Below are positions 29,601 to 39,082 of a stretch of 64,000 nt of DNA, piece after piece. Source of the DNA: Schizochytrium sp. CCTCC M209059. Taxonomy: Eukaryota > Sar > Bigyra > Thraustochytrida > Thraustochytriidae. How positions within the stretch are numbered: the stretch's first letter is position 1; every line of letters begins with the position of its first letter. The DNA lies in NCBI GenBank assembly GCA_000818945.1, contig KN805400.1:364414-428413 (forward strand), in the 5' to 3' direction. A program made the translations under genes and the position numbers. Under the pieces are notes generated by a model. That model worked only from the letters and a program-made list of their open reading frames with translations. It did no database searches and was not told where the DNA came from.

Positions 29601-31247
29601 CTAGCGTACATGCAGGAAGGCTTCTACCTCGATGCGGACACGGAAAGCGTCGATGTTTTGATGGTCACTTACAACGCCGCGCTCCGCATGTTTGCCAACA
29701 CGAGAGTCACATTCTCTTTTGAATACGGAGGACGCGTTCGCATGGCCTACACCGTGCAAAGCTTTCGCGCAGAGCCATACGCCACGGACGCAGATCTTAC
29801 CCGACTCTTTTTCGAAACAGTGTTTGTGATTCTCACGGCGCTGAATTTCGTCTCCGAGCTGCGGGACTTCTTTCGCGACTTTTGGCGCACCGGAAAGCCT
29901 CTAACATATTTCAAGTCGCTGTGGAACTACGTCGACATGGTGAACATTTGGCTTCTTGTCTGGAATGTGATAAGCTGGACAACGTTTTTTACCACCTGGA
30001 CGCTCCAGTACGACCCCAAGGAGCGGTACAATGTATATTTGGATCTTGATGCCGAGGCAAATTTTTTGGCCACGAATGAGACTGGAATGAACGAAATGCT
30101 TAGTTTCATGGTGCTAAGCAATCAAATGTCGGACCAGATGGGAATTTACACGGCGCTGAATGGAATAGCCCTGGTTCTTATGGTCCTTCGGGTGCTCAAA
30201 GTTCTTGACTTCCAGCAGCGCATGGGCTTGGTCACACGGACGATATCGAACGCCGCTGTCGACCTTGCGCACTTTGCAATTCTCTTTTTTGTGGTCTTCT
30301 CGCTGTATGGGTCACTAGCGTACATTATTTTTGGAAGCGCCATCGTCGGATTTTCGACATTACCCCGCGCGTTGAACTCGTGCTTTTCGATCCTTTTGGG
30401 GGACATAAGCGTCATTGATGAACTCCTTGTGCACCCGAATGTAGGTGCTGCGGTGATTTTCTATTACTCGTTCATCTTTCTGGCGTATTTCATTCTCATG
30501 AATATTTTACTGGCGATTCTCGTCGAAGCCTTTGTTGAAGTGAAACGATCTGCAGAATTTAGCAAGAGCCTGCCGTCGGAAGTACTCCAAATTCTTCGAT
30601 CCTCGGCGCGCTCACTCAAGCCCTTTCGCACGGAGAACTACATGGCGGACAGCGAGATTGTTGAGCTTCTTTCCGATTGGGTGGCCGAGAGCAAAATCCT
30701 CGAGGAGAGCGAAAAGCTCGGCCGTCGCACATTCAATACAGAAGGCTTCTCCGCGAACAGCGAGCAACTTCAGGAGGTTCTGGAATGCGAATTGGCGCGT
30801 GTGCGTCAGCTCGCCCGAGGCGATTCTCACTTTACCGAAGTTGCCGCTGTGCTGGGCCACAAAGCGACAAGCCCGCTTGATACAATTCTTTCGGAGGATG
30901 ATGACGACCATGTGTCCAAGCTTGCCGAAAGAATTGCGAAAAACGTCTTGCACCGGTACGGGACCGGTGCGGATGTCGTACAATCCCGGCCACGCATCGC
31001 ACCTGCACCATCTTCACCAGGCAATGATCGAGCGTCGGGTCGTCGTGCGTCGGATACACTAAACGCGCTGCGGCGCCGAACCCTTGCTTTTGCCCAAGGC
31101 GCAGTTTCACCAAAATCCAGAGCCATCCGCATGACGCGATTTTCACAACGATATGCGAGTGGTGGCAAGGATGAACAGCTCAATGCAATTGTTGACCAGA
31201 TCATCGAGAAGCGTGTCCGCGAGGAAACCGAGCTTACTGAAGACTGA
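26658..31247 (+). CDS. Polycystin (PKD2/TRPP-type) cation channel with Cys-rich and Notch-type repeats (1529 aa)
   Basis: The start is the ATG at 26658; the frame opens slightly earlier at a TTG. A first membrane segment lies at about residues 77-95 (NLLWFILYVGLYVIILG). A very large extracytoplasmic loop follows. It holds a Cys-rich repeat array (about 335-720, modules like 'C..C..C....C......C.W') with a Thr/Pro linker near 485-520. Two LNR/Notch-type modules come next (about 745-825: NGFCDDECNIGECGYDQGAC and DDVCDAACDTAACGFDLGDC), then the polycystin domain and five helices from about 1050. The pore region reads NSCFSILLGDIS and keeps the 'LGD' selectivity-filter motif of PKD2 channels. The C-terminal tail has a coiled-coil but no evident EF hand. 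It is likely a ciliary or plasma-membrane Ca2+-permeable channel. Confidence 0.9.
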   Translation: MRGGGIASTLSARRLDLEEDDAPSKAVSADKADTGVKGQLYKPGRKGDVEVLSGKALVEKIHEQLAQAQKNGANYCNLLWFILYVGLYVIILGMQRSPPEAFMVEESIKNSLFGESTRTVEYSTGEISTTMESSSHIFEWLENSVIKSIFVDPTCGDGICDTPLEYPQWQDYGCSEDCGTYSSKLTSTVVVNVTAAFEDDEEIEDASWNLCSTTHDVCYFSSSQLFTTRNESQVHEVELLDGVWEVQLKALRGGIVGQIYTESSQLVTVAEIVNGTIGGNETSDSNYTDTFVEYYTYVNTTRTIIAEWTACKDTSDSVSQMDLQLIQQSCEDATGEVKRICSAEDCEACSEAKCSLYADCAFNDTLGECYTLTCGNEPQACPYCADEDTCEANADCIWDESCKALCSVSDCASEACTVSQHACDVYSGGLCFWEGTGDTPCRTATDEEKCEYSCATCTQSLCEENPVCTFYRSECLDVSDVVQTDSPSTSPTTFPTAAPTLPPTPRPTQTTGGAPSQSTLSPTFGTSCTDDCTLCSDSDACFASPAACAWTGSACREEVDMSQYTCDDACHACDYSDCTSTDRCYWSDGACYPESGLCETDCASCANPAKCRRRDSFCEFSSSCIMLELCVNACEYCFSENECAFHPECVWDGLACAEASCSNTCSLCDEKSACTAQDGCSWTSLLGLGSCADESRRRELQTEVCGSMSTCEACSDDPTMCEKKSGCEFDYQSWLCSGFQEITASCDEASGGFCTSALLQNGFCDDECNIGECGYDQGACADTSNLLTYICSDMCYCNMLADDVCDAACDTAACGFDLGDCCERVFTSELDMQFELWNHFTPETVERLTPDPLLPRSRYLATVNRLIGGVLVLQTRYERGNCSSQRFAALANDCFTGEQSTAPFGADPVFLRSSSLNTDEAVYKSKSSYYNLSDLEQVSTLGLPYGFHFFAASSNLSAGGSIEGFPVYFDANLGSTRASEFLAYMQEGFYLDADTESVDVLMVTYNAALRMFANTRVTFSFEYGGRVRMAYTVQSFRAEPYATDADLTRLFFETVFVILTALNFVSELRDFFRDFWRTGKPLTYFKSLWNYVDMVNIWLLVWNVISWTTFFTTWTLQYDPKERYNVYLDLDAEANFLATNETGMNEMLSFMVLSNQMSDQMGIYTALNGIALVLMVLRVLKVLDFQQRMGLVTRTISNAAVDLAHFAILFFVVFSLYGSLAYIIFGSAIVGFSTLPRALNSCFSILLGDISVIDELLVHPNVGAAVIFYYSFIFLAYFILMNILLAILVEAFVEVKRSAEFSKSLPSEVLQILRSSARSLKPFRTENYMADSEIVELLSDWVAESKILEESEKLGRRTFNTEGFSANSEQLQEVLECELARVRQLARGDSHFTEVAAVLGHKATSPLDTILSEDDDDHVSKLAERIAKNVLHRYGTGADVVQSRPRIAPAPSSPGNDRASGRRASDTLNALRRRTLAFAQGAVSPKSRAIRMTRFSQRYASGGKDEQLNAIVDQIIEKRVREETELTED

Positions 31248-31657
31248 ATGAACTCTCACTTGTTTGTAATAGATCGACTACGTTTTTAAAATTCTGATTT
31301 TTTTTGTCCATGGCGTGCGTCTGCGAACTGCGCGTAGTTCTATGGCTAGTGTGCTCGCTCGCTTCGTTGGGTCGTTTCAGGCTCGCCTTCCTACCGTACT
31401 CTTGATGGAGAGTTTGTGCTGAAGCATTGTGGTATTTCTGAAGAGCATCATGATGACAAGGATCTCCCTGCGTTTCCTCAATGAAATCGAGAATGAGATA
31501 GAGGATAGCAATGACGATACGGTCGGTGATGTGGAAAACGCAAAAACCTCAACGTGGCAAAAAAACAAACAAAAAAAAATTGGCCCGGGTGCAAAAAACG
31601 AAATTGGTGCGAATCAATCAATCACCCAATCTTCAAAACGAGACTCTTTATAGGAGA
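31248..31657. other. Intergenic region between polycystin and PAM genes
   Basis: This holds the 3' end of the polycystin transcript and the leader of PAM. An A-rich segment lies at 31555-31580. No separate gene is seen. Confidence 0.6.
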
Positions 31658-34165
31658 ATGCCCACGCCGCGCGACGACGAGGAGGCCGCGACGCAACGCG
31701 GGTCGTGGACAGCGCCCGCGCACCTTGCGCAGGCCGAGGATGAGGACACGGTTCAGCTCCTGCGGCCCGAAGAGCAACGCCGAGGACCTCAAGATGGACC
31801 GACTTCTGGCGTCTGGCACGGTCGCGGGGGCGCGTCCGCAACGCGAGGCGACGGCTACGGGTACGTGCGCGCGCAAGACGCGGCTATTGACGACGGAATC
31901 TACGGAGGCTTGAACGTTGAGCTGCCCGCTCTGGACATGCGCGATGGCAGAAAAGAAGAGCAACAACCTCGAATTTTGCACCGAGACGACGACCCCGAAG
32001 AAATTGACGAACTTCGTGATACTTACGGGGATGATCATGATCATGATCATGATTATGATGACGCTGAAGAGACCATTTTGACTTTTGACGTACGCGCAAA
32101 GAAATTCAGCTTGTTCCGTCGATGTGGACTTGTTGTCTTTGCGCTTGCTCTCGGCGTGGTCATTCTCGTCCTACGGCCCGGTGGGAGCGGCGGCGATGAC
32201 GACGGGCTCACTCCCGTACCCAAATTGGACTCTGACAGCGAAAGCGATGATGGCGCGCAACGATTCTTCTATGACGTCGTTTCGGACCCGATTTCGAGGC
32301 CAAAGGAAGGAACAAACGAGGTCGTTTTCGGGCCATTCAAGGTCGAGGAAAATCTCTTTGCGGAATCCTTTACGCCGCTTGTAGATATGGACAAAGTACA
32401 CCACATGATTGTTTACAAATCAATGACGGCAACGGCGGAGTCTCCCAAGCAAAACCTGTTCTGGTCAATTGTGACGGGCAAGCAAAATCCTCAGGCAATG
32501 GTAGTTTACGCCTGGGCCAGGACTGGGCAGGAAACGCCACTGACCTTTCGCGCCGTTTCAGGTTCAGGTTCTTACCTTGGACCGGGCACGGATGCTCCTT
32601 ATCTCTACTTTGACGTGCATTACGAACTCTCTGCAGACGCAATTCAGGACCGAGAAAACACGAAAGCAGGAATCCGGATGGTTGTTAAGCGAATTAGCCC
32701 CAACGTGGTCTCGCAGTGGCAGGACTGTCAGGAATCCGTCAACTCGTGCCCTGCAGAGCAAGGCCTCGGTGTTTCTTTGATGCACAACTCGTCGTTCAAA
32801 TTGCCGCCACAGAGAAATGACGTCGACGTGGTCGCAATGTGCGCAGTCACACAAGATGGCATTTTGTACGCTTATCGTAACCATGGCCATGGTGAAGGCC
32901 GTCAGTGGGTCACGGAACTCTTCCGCGATGGCACGTATGTGGGCAAGATCGTCGATCGAAGTGTTTCCGACCCGCAAATATTCTACGAATTTCCGGAGGG
33001 AGGCATTCCTGTGCGCGAAGGCGACGTGCTCAAGCTGCATTGTCACTATCAGACATCAAGCGCAACCTGGGTAACCACGCCAGGGCCCTCGCTGAAACGT
33101 CATCAGGAAATGTGCAACCAATACCTCATGTACTATCCGCACTATCCCTCGGGAAACGAAAAGCCCGGTATCTGTGCACAACAAGGCCGTTTGAAAAGAT
33201 TTTCTCCAGCAACGTACGTGGAGGCTCCTTTTGATGTTGACGCTCAAGCTGAACTTCCGATGGCAAGTTCGCTTGGCGAGGTGACAGCCATGGCCGTATC
33301 GCCGGACGGGCGCACAGTATACATGCTTGCGAGACGTAGCAACTCGTTCTTCTCCGACGACGTAATTGCGGAGGACACAATCTTTGTCATGCAGCGAACC
33401 TCGGGCCACGTGCTGCGATCTTTTGGTAACAACCTATTTGTCACGCCACACGGACTCTTCTGCGACGATATGGGCAAGCTCTGGGTTACAGACACGCACC
33501 TGCACCTGGTTTTTGAGCTTGACGCCAAGACCGGAGAAGTCCTGCAGACGATTGGGACGCGCGGGCAAAGCGATGTTAACGAATCGTCTTTCGATGCTCC
33601 AACGGATGTGGCCGTGGATAGTGAGCGCGGTGAGGTTTTCGTTGCCGACGGCTACGGGCACAGCCGTGTTGCCGTCTTTAATTATTCCTCGGGCATGTTT
33701 CTGCGCTCATGGGGGGAAACGACTGGCTCGGGGCAGGGCGAGTTTCGCGTCGTGCATAGCGTTGCCTTTGACGCGTCACGGGACTGGGTCTACGTCGCGG
33801 ATCGGGATAATTGCCGCGTGCAGATATTTACCCGACTCGGCGACTTTGTCAAAATTTGGCCGTCAGCTGGCTATTGCCGCAAGGTGGAGCAACCAAACAT
33901 GGAAAATGCCTTTGCAGGGCATCTCTCTGCCGTGGCGTACTCGCAGCGACTCGATTTGGTCTTTGCATTAGAAGCGCACGCGGTGGTACTTCGTCGCCCT
34001 CTGACGGACGAGATTGTCGGCACGATTGATGCTGGGTCCCAGGGCCGTAAGATGCAATGGCCGCACGACATTGATGTTGGCCTCAATGCCGTCAAACCAT
34101 CCATCTATGTTGCCGAGCTCACGGGAAACCGGACCACCCGTTTTTCGGTTGGGGATGGACTTTGA
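31658..34165 (+). CDS. PAM: Bifunctional peptidylglycine alpha-amidating monooxygenase, PHM-PAL (835 aa)
   Basis: The start is at ATG 31658 (MPTPRDDEE). An in-frame ATG at 31511 would add 49 Lys-rich residues. A cytosolic N terminus of about 150 residues precedes one membrane anchor (about 154-174), giving a type II topology. The PHM domain has the copper ligands. CuA is His248, His249 (VHH) and His321 (DVHYEL). CuB is His409 and His411 (NHGHG) and Met485 (EMCNQYLMYYP). The PAL propeller (about 555-835) has zinc ligands His598 (TPHGLF), His700 (VHS) and His803 (PHDI), and the catalytic Tyr666 (DGYGHSR). The two activities together convert Gly-extended peptides to alpha-amidated peptides and glyoxylate in the secretory lumen. 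All the metal ligands I checked are present, so it is probably active. Confidence 0.93.
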   Translation: MPTPRDDEEAATQRGSWTAPAHLAQAEDEDTVQLLRPEEQRRGPQDGPTSGVWHGRGGASATRGDGYGYVRAQDAAIDDGIYGGLNVELPALDMRDGRKEEQQPRILHRDDDPEEIDELRDTYGDDHDHDHDYDDAEETILTFDVRAKKFSLFRRCGLVVFALALGVVILVLRPGGSGGDDDGLTPVPKLDSDSESDDGAQRFFYDVVSDPISRPKEGTNEVVFGPFKVEENLFAESFTPLVDMDKVHHMIVYKSMTATAESPKQNLFWSIVTGKQNPQAMVVYAWARTGQETPLTFRAVSGSGSYLGPGTDAPYLYFDVHYELSADAIQDRENTKAGIRMVVKRISPNVVSQWQDCQESVNSCPAEQGLGVSLMHNSSFKLPPQRNDVDVVAMCAVTQDGILYAYRNHGHGEGRQWVTELFRDGTYVGKIVDRSVSDPQIFYEFPEGGIPVREGDVLKLHCHYQTSSATWVTTPGPSLKRHQEMCNQYLMYYPHYPSGNEKPGICAQQGRLKRFSPATYVEAPFDVDAQAELPMASSLGEVTAMAVSPDGRTVYMLARRSNSFFSDDVIAEDTIFVMQRTSGHVLRSFGNNLFVTPHGLFCDDMGKLWVTDTHLHLVFELDAKTGEVLQTIGTRGQSDVNESSFDAPTDVAVDSERGEVFVADGYGHSRVAVFNYSSGMFLRSWGETTGSGQGEFRVVHSVAFDASRDWVYVADRDNCRVQIFTRLGDFVKIWPSAGYCRKVEQPNMENAFAGHLSAVAYSQRLDLVFALEAHAVVLRRPLTDEIVGTIDAGSQGRKMQWPHDIDVGLNAVKPSIYVAELTGNRTTRFSVGDGL

Positions 34166-34559
34166 GGCCGCGAAAGACCTTTGCTGATTAGAGTGGTGAA
34201 TATATCGTCGGTGCAAACTATCACTGAGAGTCCCGATACTGAAACAGGCATTGGTGTTCCTAACTCATCTCATCGCGGTATGCACACCACCTGCTTTTGG
34301 GAAAGAAGCAAAAGGGAGAGTTACAGATCTCCTTTGACTTGTACGTAGCGAATTTGGCCTCGCACGTCGATGGCTGTTGCTCCCATGCTCGTGGAGCTTC
34401 TGATAAAAAAGTAGAAATATTGCACTGTCAGCAAATTTTGGTTAATGGGGGCTATCTAGTATGCACGCGAGAGGACACGCTCGATTGAGAGCACAATGTA
34501 GATGATCTACTTTGAAAAGGGAAAAAAAATATGATGATTCATCACAGCTCGAATACCAC
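34166..34559. other. Convergent intergenic region, nothing recognised
   Basis: These are the 3' flanks of PAM (+) and the DEAD-box helicase (-). No gene or structured RNA is evident. Confidence 0.6.
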
Positions 34560-34585
34560 TTACCAAGCATCGCTGCCGCCACCAC

Positions 34586-34628
<43 letters not shown>

Positions 34629-37241
34629 GCGACGACCACCACGACCTCCTCGGCCACCGCCACGGCCACCGCCACGACCGCCACGGCGCCCACCGCCGCC
34701 GCTGCCGCCCATGTTACGGTAGTCACGACCTCCAAAGTTGCTGGAACGGCCACCGCCACGGCCTCCACCGCCTCCACGACCACCGAGTTCGGCCTGGCTA
34801 GCAAGTCCCTTGAGCCAGCTCGGGACCTCCTGCTGGGTCTCTTCGAGAAGGCGCACGAGGTCGGCGGCAACGTGGAGATTCTTCTCGTTGATGAAGCTAA
34901 TAGCTTCACCCTTGTTTCCGGCACGACCCGTACGACCGATGCGGTGAACATACGAATCAATTTCCGAAGGCATATCGTAGTTGATGACCATGAGCACATT
35001 GGGAATATCGAGACCACGAGCAGCCACCTCGGTTGCGATGAGAACACTCACGCGACCCGTCGTGAACTCCCAAAGAGCCTGCTCGCGCTCGCGCTGCGAG
35101 CGGTCCCCATGGATCGAGGTACAGGGAATACCCTCTTGGCGATAGAGGTCCATGTGCAGCATGTCTGCGTTGCGCTTGGTTTCCACAAAGACGAGGGTGA
35201 GTCCCTTGGACTCGCGAAGCTTCTCAACAAGTTTGACGCGCTTGCGAGCGTCCTCGACAAAAACAAAGTTCTGTGTAATGCTCGAGTTGGTAGAGCCGAC
35301 ACGACCGACTGTTACGAAAATGTAGTCAGCCATGAAGTCACCGGCAAGCTGCTGAATGTCACGAGGAAAGGTAGCAGAAAACATGGCAGTCTGACGTCCA
35401 CCCTTGCTGGTGTCCTCTTGAGGCATATCGTACGACTGGACAATCTTGCGGATCTGCGGCTCGAAGCCCATGTCGAGCATGCGATCAGCCTCATCAAGCA
35501 CGAGATACTTGATACCGCGTAGCGAGACGCGTCCGCGTTCGATGAGATCCACCAGACGGCCGGGGGTCGCCACGATAATTCCGCAACCGCGAGCGAGCTC
35601 GTCCATTTGCATGCGAATATCGGCGCCACCATAGGCCACGAGGCAGCGTACGGGCGTCTGGTAGGTGAAGCGCATGGCTTCATCGTGAATTTGCGACGCA
35701 AGCTCGCGCGTTGGTGCCAGGACAAGCGCCGCAGGAAGTGCGGACCGACGGCCGCCATAGCCGCGGCCAAAACCGCCGCCACCGCGACCGCGGCCTCGTC
35801 CGCCGCCGCCGCCGCCGCCGCCTGCGCCCAGACCATTGCGGATAATTCCGTCGATGATGGGGAAGAGGAAGGCCGCCGTCTTACCTGAGCCGGTCTGCGC
35901 ACAAGCCATAACGTCACGACCGTTCATGGCCATGGGCACTGCATGCTTCTGGATCGGGGTCGGACGCGAGTAGCGAGCGCGCATAATGTTGTCATTAAGA
36001 GGCTGGCAGAACTCGGCATCGGCAAAGGTATCAAGGGGATCGGGAATCCCGTGGCCTGAGGACTCGACAGGGATATCGTCGTACTTGTCAAAGTCGAGAC
36101 CGGCGCTCATGTGCGTCTCGTCTCCAAAAAGTTCCTTCTCCATGGCCTCGCGAGCCTCCTTTTTGTCCTTGTTGCGGTACATCCAGCCTTGCTTGTCCGA
36201 CTTGGTAACAAAGTGATCAGCCGTCGAGTCCGGATCGCCATAGGGCAAATCTTCGGCGTCTTCTTCATTCTTGTTCTGCTCGGGGACCCACGTCTTGGGC
36301 CTGGCCCAGGCGCTGCCGCCGCCCGGGGCGCGAGGCTGGGCGGGAGCAGGGGCATCACCAGCGTCACCACCGCCATTCGAGGAGGGTGGTGGCAGTTGTG
36401 GCCCACCCTTGCGCGGCTTGAAAGCGGCCGACCGGGGCTCGCGAGGCTGTTGCTGTTGCTGTTGCTGCTGCTGCTTCCTCGGCTGCTGCTGTTGCTGCTG
36501 CTGCTGTTGCTGCTGGGGCTGCGCAGGTGCAGTGTTCTGCATCTTGAGGGCTTCGATCTGTGCCTGCAGCGCCTCAATCTGTTGCTGCTGCTGTTGGTAC
36601 ACATCGGGTGTGACCTGCATGGGTTGCTGCTGCATCTGGAGCTGCATCTGCATCTGAGCGATCTGGGCTTGCTGCGCAGCCATCATGTTCATGTCAGGCA
36701 TCATGCCCATAGCCTGTGGCTGCATCATGCCTTGTGCTGCCATGTACTGCGGCTGATACTGCATCCCGTACTGTGCCTGAGCCTGATGATACGGTGAGCC
36801 CTGCGCCTGCTGGTAGGGAGATCCATGCTGCTGCTGCTGCGGTTGCTGCTGAAGCTGTCCTTGCGCTGGCGGCAGCTGCTGCTGGTACAGCTGCTTCTGC
36901 TGGTCCAGCTTCTCCTTCAACGACGGCTGGGGCTGTTGTTGCTGGGTCTGCTGCTGCGGTTGCTGCGGTTGTGCCTGCTGCGTCTGCTGGGGCTGTTGTT
37001 GCTGGGGCTGCGCCGCAGGGGGCTGCGCCGCAGGGGGCTGCGCCGCCTGCTGCTGCGCAGCCTCTCCTCCCTTTGCGGCAGCGCCAGCATCCGCGGCGGG
37101 CGGCGCCGACGACTTGCTCGCGGCCGCGAGCCCGCCGAGCACCTGGTTGTAGTTCTTCGACTTGGTCTTGCGCTTTGACTTAAACTTGAGCGGCGCAAGG
37201 TTCCCGCTCTTGCCGGCGTCTCCTCCGTTTCCCTGCTGCAT
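34560..37241 (-). CDS. DEAD-box RNA helicase, Ded1/DDX3 type (893 aa)
   Basis: The ATG at 37241 starts a Gln-rich, disordered N terminus (residues about 45-290) with several poly-Gln runs. The helicase core covers about 400-790. Motifs in order: Q motif (RYSRPTPIQKHAVP), motif I (AQTGSGKT), Ia (PTRELASQ), Ib (TPGRL), II (LDEAD), III (SAT), IV region (VFVETKRNAD), V (ATEVAARGLDIP) and VI (HRIGRTGRAG). A Gly-rich loop (GGGGGGGGRGRGRGGGG) interrupts the first RecA lobe between motifs I and Ia. The C terminus is an RGG/poly-Gly tail. Ded1/DDX3 proteins unwind mRNA leaders during translation initiation and enter RNA granules. The subfamily is assigned on core motifs. The length is somewhat above Ded1 (604) and DDX3 (662) because of the N- and C-terminal extensions. 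Confidence 0.95.
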
Positions 37242-37270
37242 CCTGCCTCGCGTCCTGTCGCCTCTGCGAA

Positions 37271-37305
<35 letters not shown>

Positions 37306-38332
37306 CGTCGCGGAGGTCGAGATCAACCAAAATTAACGATCGCAAGCTCGCTCGCCCGCTCGCCCGTTCGCTCGTCCGCTCGCTCGTCCGCACGCCCGCG
37401 GCCTCGATGCGCAGGCCTCCGGTCCCTCCGCGCGCCGCTCCGCGTGCCGCCCGCGCCTCGCCGCGTCTCGCGTACGCGTGCGCCTGTCGAGCGAGTAGTT
37501 ATGCGCGGCCGTGTACGCATCCACGCAGACACACATACTTTCATACATACGCCATGCGAAAACAGACAGAGAGCCCCTTCCTACTGCGTATACAAGGGCG
37601 GCCTGCCTGCCTGCCTGTGCATACTAAATAAACATGCGCGCCTCGCTTCACAGAGAATCAGAGGGCGGCGGGCAATTGCTGGCCACCCAGCGCCGCCGCT
37701 TGCCGCGCCTGGAAGAACTGCAGCGAACGCATTATAACCGCACTGGAGAACGATGAGGAACGGCGTTCTAATTGGGGAAGGGAAGGGAAGGGAAGGGAAC
37801 GGGGGAACGGCAAGAGAGCCTGAGGAAAGCGATCGGATGATCATGATGATCGTCGTGAGGCTCGTGATGGGCCGGAGGATGGGGCTCATGCAGGGGAGCA
37901 TCGCAGAGGGGATGGGTAGCGAGCGTGCTTTAGCGGGAGATTGTGGAGGCGTGTGGGGATGTCAGGCTGGCGTGCAGGAGCGCTCGAAAAAGAAATAAAA
38001 GCAGAGGAGATTGGGCGAAGAGAGGTGGAAAATAAAAACGAACTTGGATGTGGACGCGCGTGTGGAGCAGCAAATATTGAAAAGGGAAGCCTACGAAGCC
38101 TTAACGCAACGTATTGGCATTCTCTGGAGGTCTTGCTTGTCCACGTCCAAAAAGATACAAGCATTGCACGGACTCAAGGCAAGCCAAAAGAAGACATCTT
38201 TCTCCTCACCGTTTGAGAAATTTTGGGAATAAAAACAAATTAAAACCAAAAAAAATTAAAAATCATCACTCAGACGCAGCGCCTGTGACTGGGTTGGCTC
38301 TCCCCGGCACAGCAAAAAAGGAAGAAACAACT
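37242..38332. other. Intergenic region between DDX3-like gene and tRNA array
   Basis: CTCGTC- and GCTCGTCC-rich repeats lie at 37268-37400. AGGGA repeats are at about 37781-37798. AT-rich sequence runs from 38210 towards the tRNA array. No protein gene is supported; short frames lack recognisable domains. Confidence 0.55.
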
Positions 38333-38403
38333 TGCCTCCGGGCGGAATCGAACCACCGTCGTCACGGCCACAACGTGACGTTCTGCCATTGAACTACGGA
38401 AGC
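38333..38403 (-). tRNA. tRNA-His(GTG), copy 1
   Basis: The minus-strand cloverleaf is complete. Acceptor GCTTCCG pairs with CGGAGGC (one T-G pair) and the discriminator is A. The D stem is GTTC/GAAC. The anticodon stem TCACG/CGTGA has loop TTGTGGC, giving anticodon GTG. The T arm is GGTGG-TTCGATT-CCGCC. The D loop has AATGGCA. T-rich sequence downstream on the minus strand can act as a Pol III terminator. There is no intron. The G at -1 needed by tRNA-His is usually added post-transcriptionally in eukaryotes. Confidence 0.95.
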
Positions 38404-38504
38404 GCGGTGCTGCGGCTCCAGTCCAACGCCAATTCAGTGCCCGGCGAGCCGCCAGCCAAGCAAACCAAAAAAAAAAATGCAAAAATGAGAAAAAAAATAT
38501 CATA

Positions 38505-38575
38505 TGCCTCCGGGCGGAATCGAACCACCGTCGTCACGGCCACAACGTGACGTTCTACCATTGAACTACGGAAGC
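38505..38575 (-). tRNA. tRNA-His(GTG), copy 2
   Basis: Identical to copy 1 except for one D-loop base (AATGGTA instead of AATGGCA). It starts exactly 172 bp from copy 1. The following minus-strand sequence contains T-runs of eight or more, suitable for Pol III termination. Confidence 0.95.
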
Positions 38576-38676
38576 GCGGTGCTGCGGCTCCAGTCCAACG
38601 CCAATTCAGTGCCCGGCGAGCCGCCAGCCAAGCAAACCAAAAAAAAAAATGCAAAAATGAGAAAAAAAATATCATA

Positions 38677-38747
38677 TGCCTCCGGGCGGAATCGAACCAC
38701 CGTCGTCACGGCCACAACGTGACGTTCTGCCATTGAACTACGGAAGC
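38677..38747 (-). tRNA. tRNA-His(GTG), copy 3
   Basis: Identical to copy 1, including the D-loop C. It lies 172 bp from copy 2 within the same repeat unit. Confidence 0.95.
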
Positions 38748-38848
38748 GCGGTGCTGCGGCTCCAGTCCAACGCCAATTCAGTGCCCGGCGAGCCGCCAGC
38801 CAAGCAAACCAAAAAAAAAAATGCAAAAATGAGAAAAAAAATATCATA

Positions 38849-38919
38849 TGCCTCCGGGCGGAATCGAACCACCGTCGTCACGGCCACAACGTGACGTTCT
38901 ACCATTGAACTACGGAAGC
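38849..38919 (-). tRNA. tRNA-His(GTG), copy 4
   Basis: Identical to copy 2, with T in the D loop. On the minus strand it is the first of the array. The sequence upstream of it (plus 38920 on) differs from the repeated 101-bp spacer after a few bases. Confidence 0.95.
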
Positions 38920-39082
38920 GCGGCTAAGGGGAAGCCTGGCGCACATGGAGCACGCGCAGACAAGTACCCAAGCACGTGCACGCAAGGCAAGGCATGGCAA
39001 GGCAAGGCGAGCAAGCAAAGCAGAACAAACTCCATTCTGGGTCCACTGCACGCGCTCACTCGCTTGCTCGCTCGCTTGAGCG

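Larger units (their letters stand above)
38333..38919. repeat. Tandem array of four 172-bp tRNA-His units
   Basis: Each unit is a 71-bp tRNA-His plus a 101-bp spacer. The three internal spacers appear identical. The only difference I see between tRNA copies alternates (1 = 3, 2 = 4), implying duplication of a 344-bp dimer. Confidence 0.93.

Noticed and set aside
34512..35522. 336-aa plus-strand frame antisense to the helicase
   Set aside because: Antisense shadow of the DEAD-box gene and its GCC/CCA repeats; poly-Thr/Ala composition.
38270..38847. Repeated 72- to 93-aa frames over the tRNA array
   Set aside because: They are translations of the tandem tRNA-His units and spacers, not proteins.
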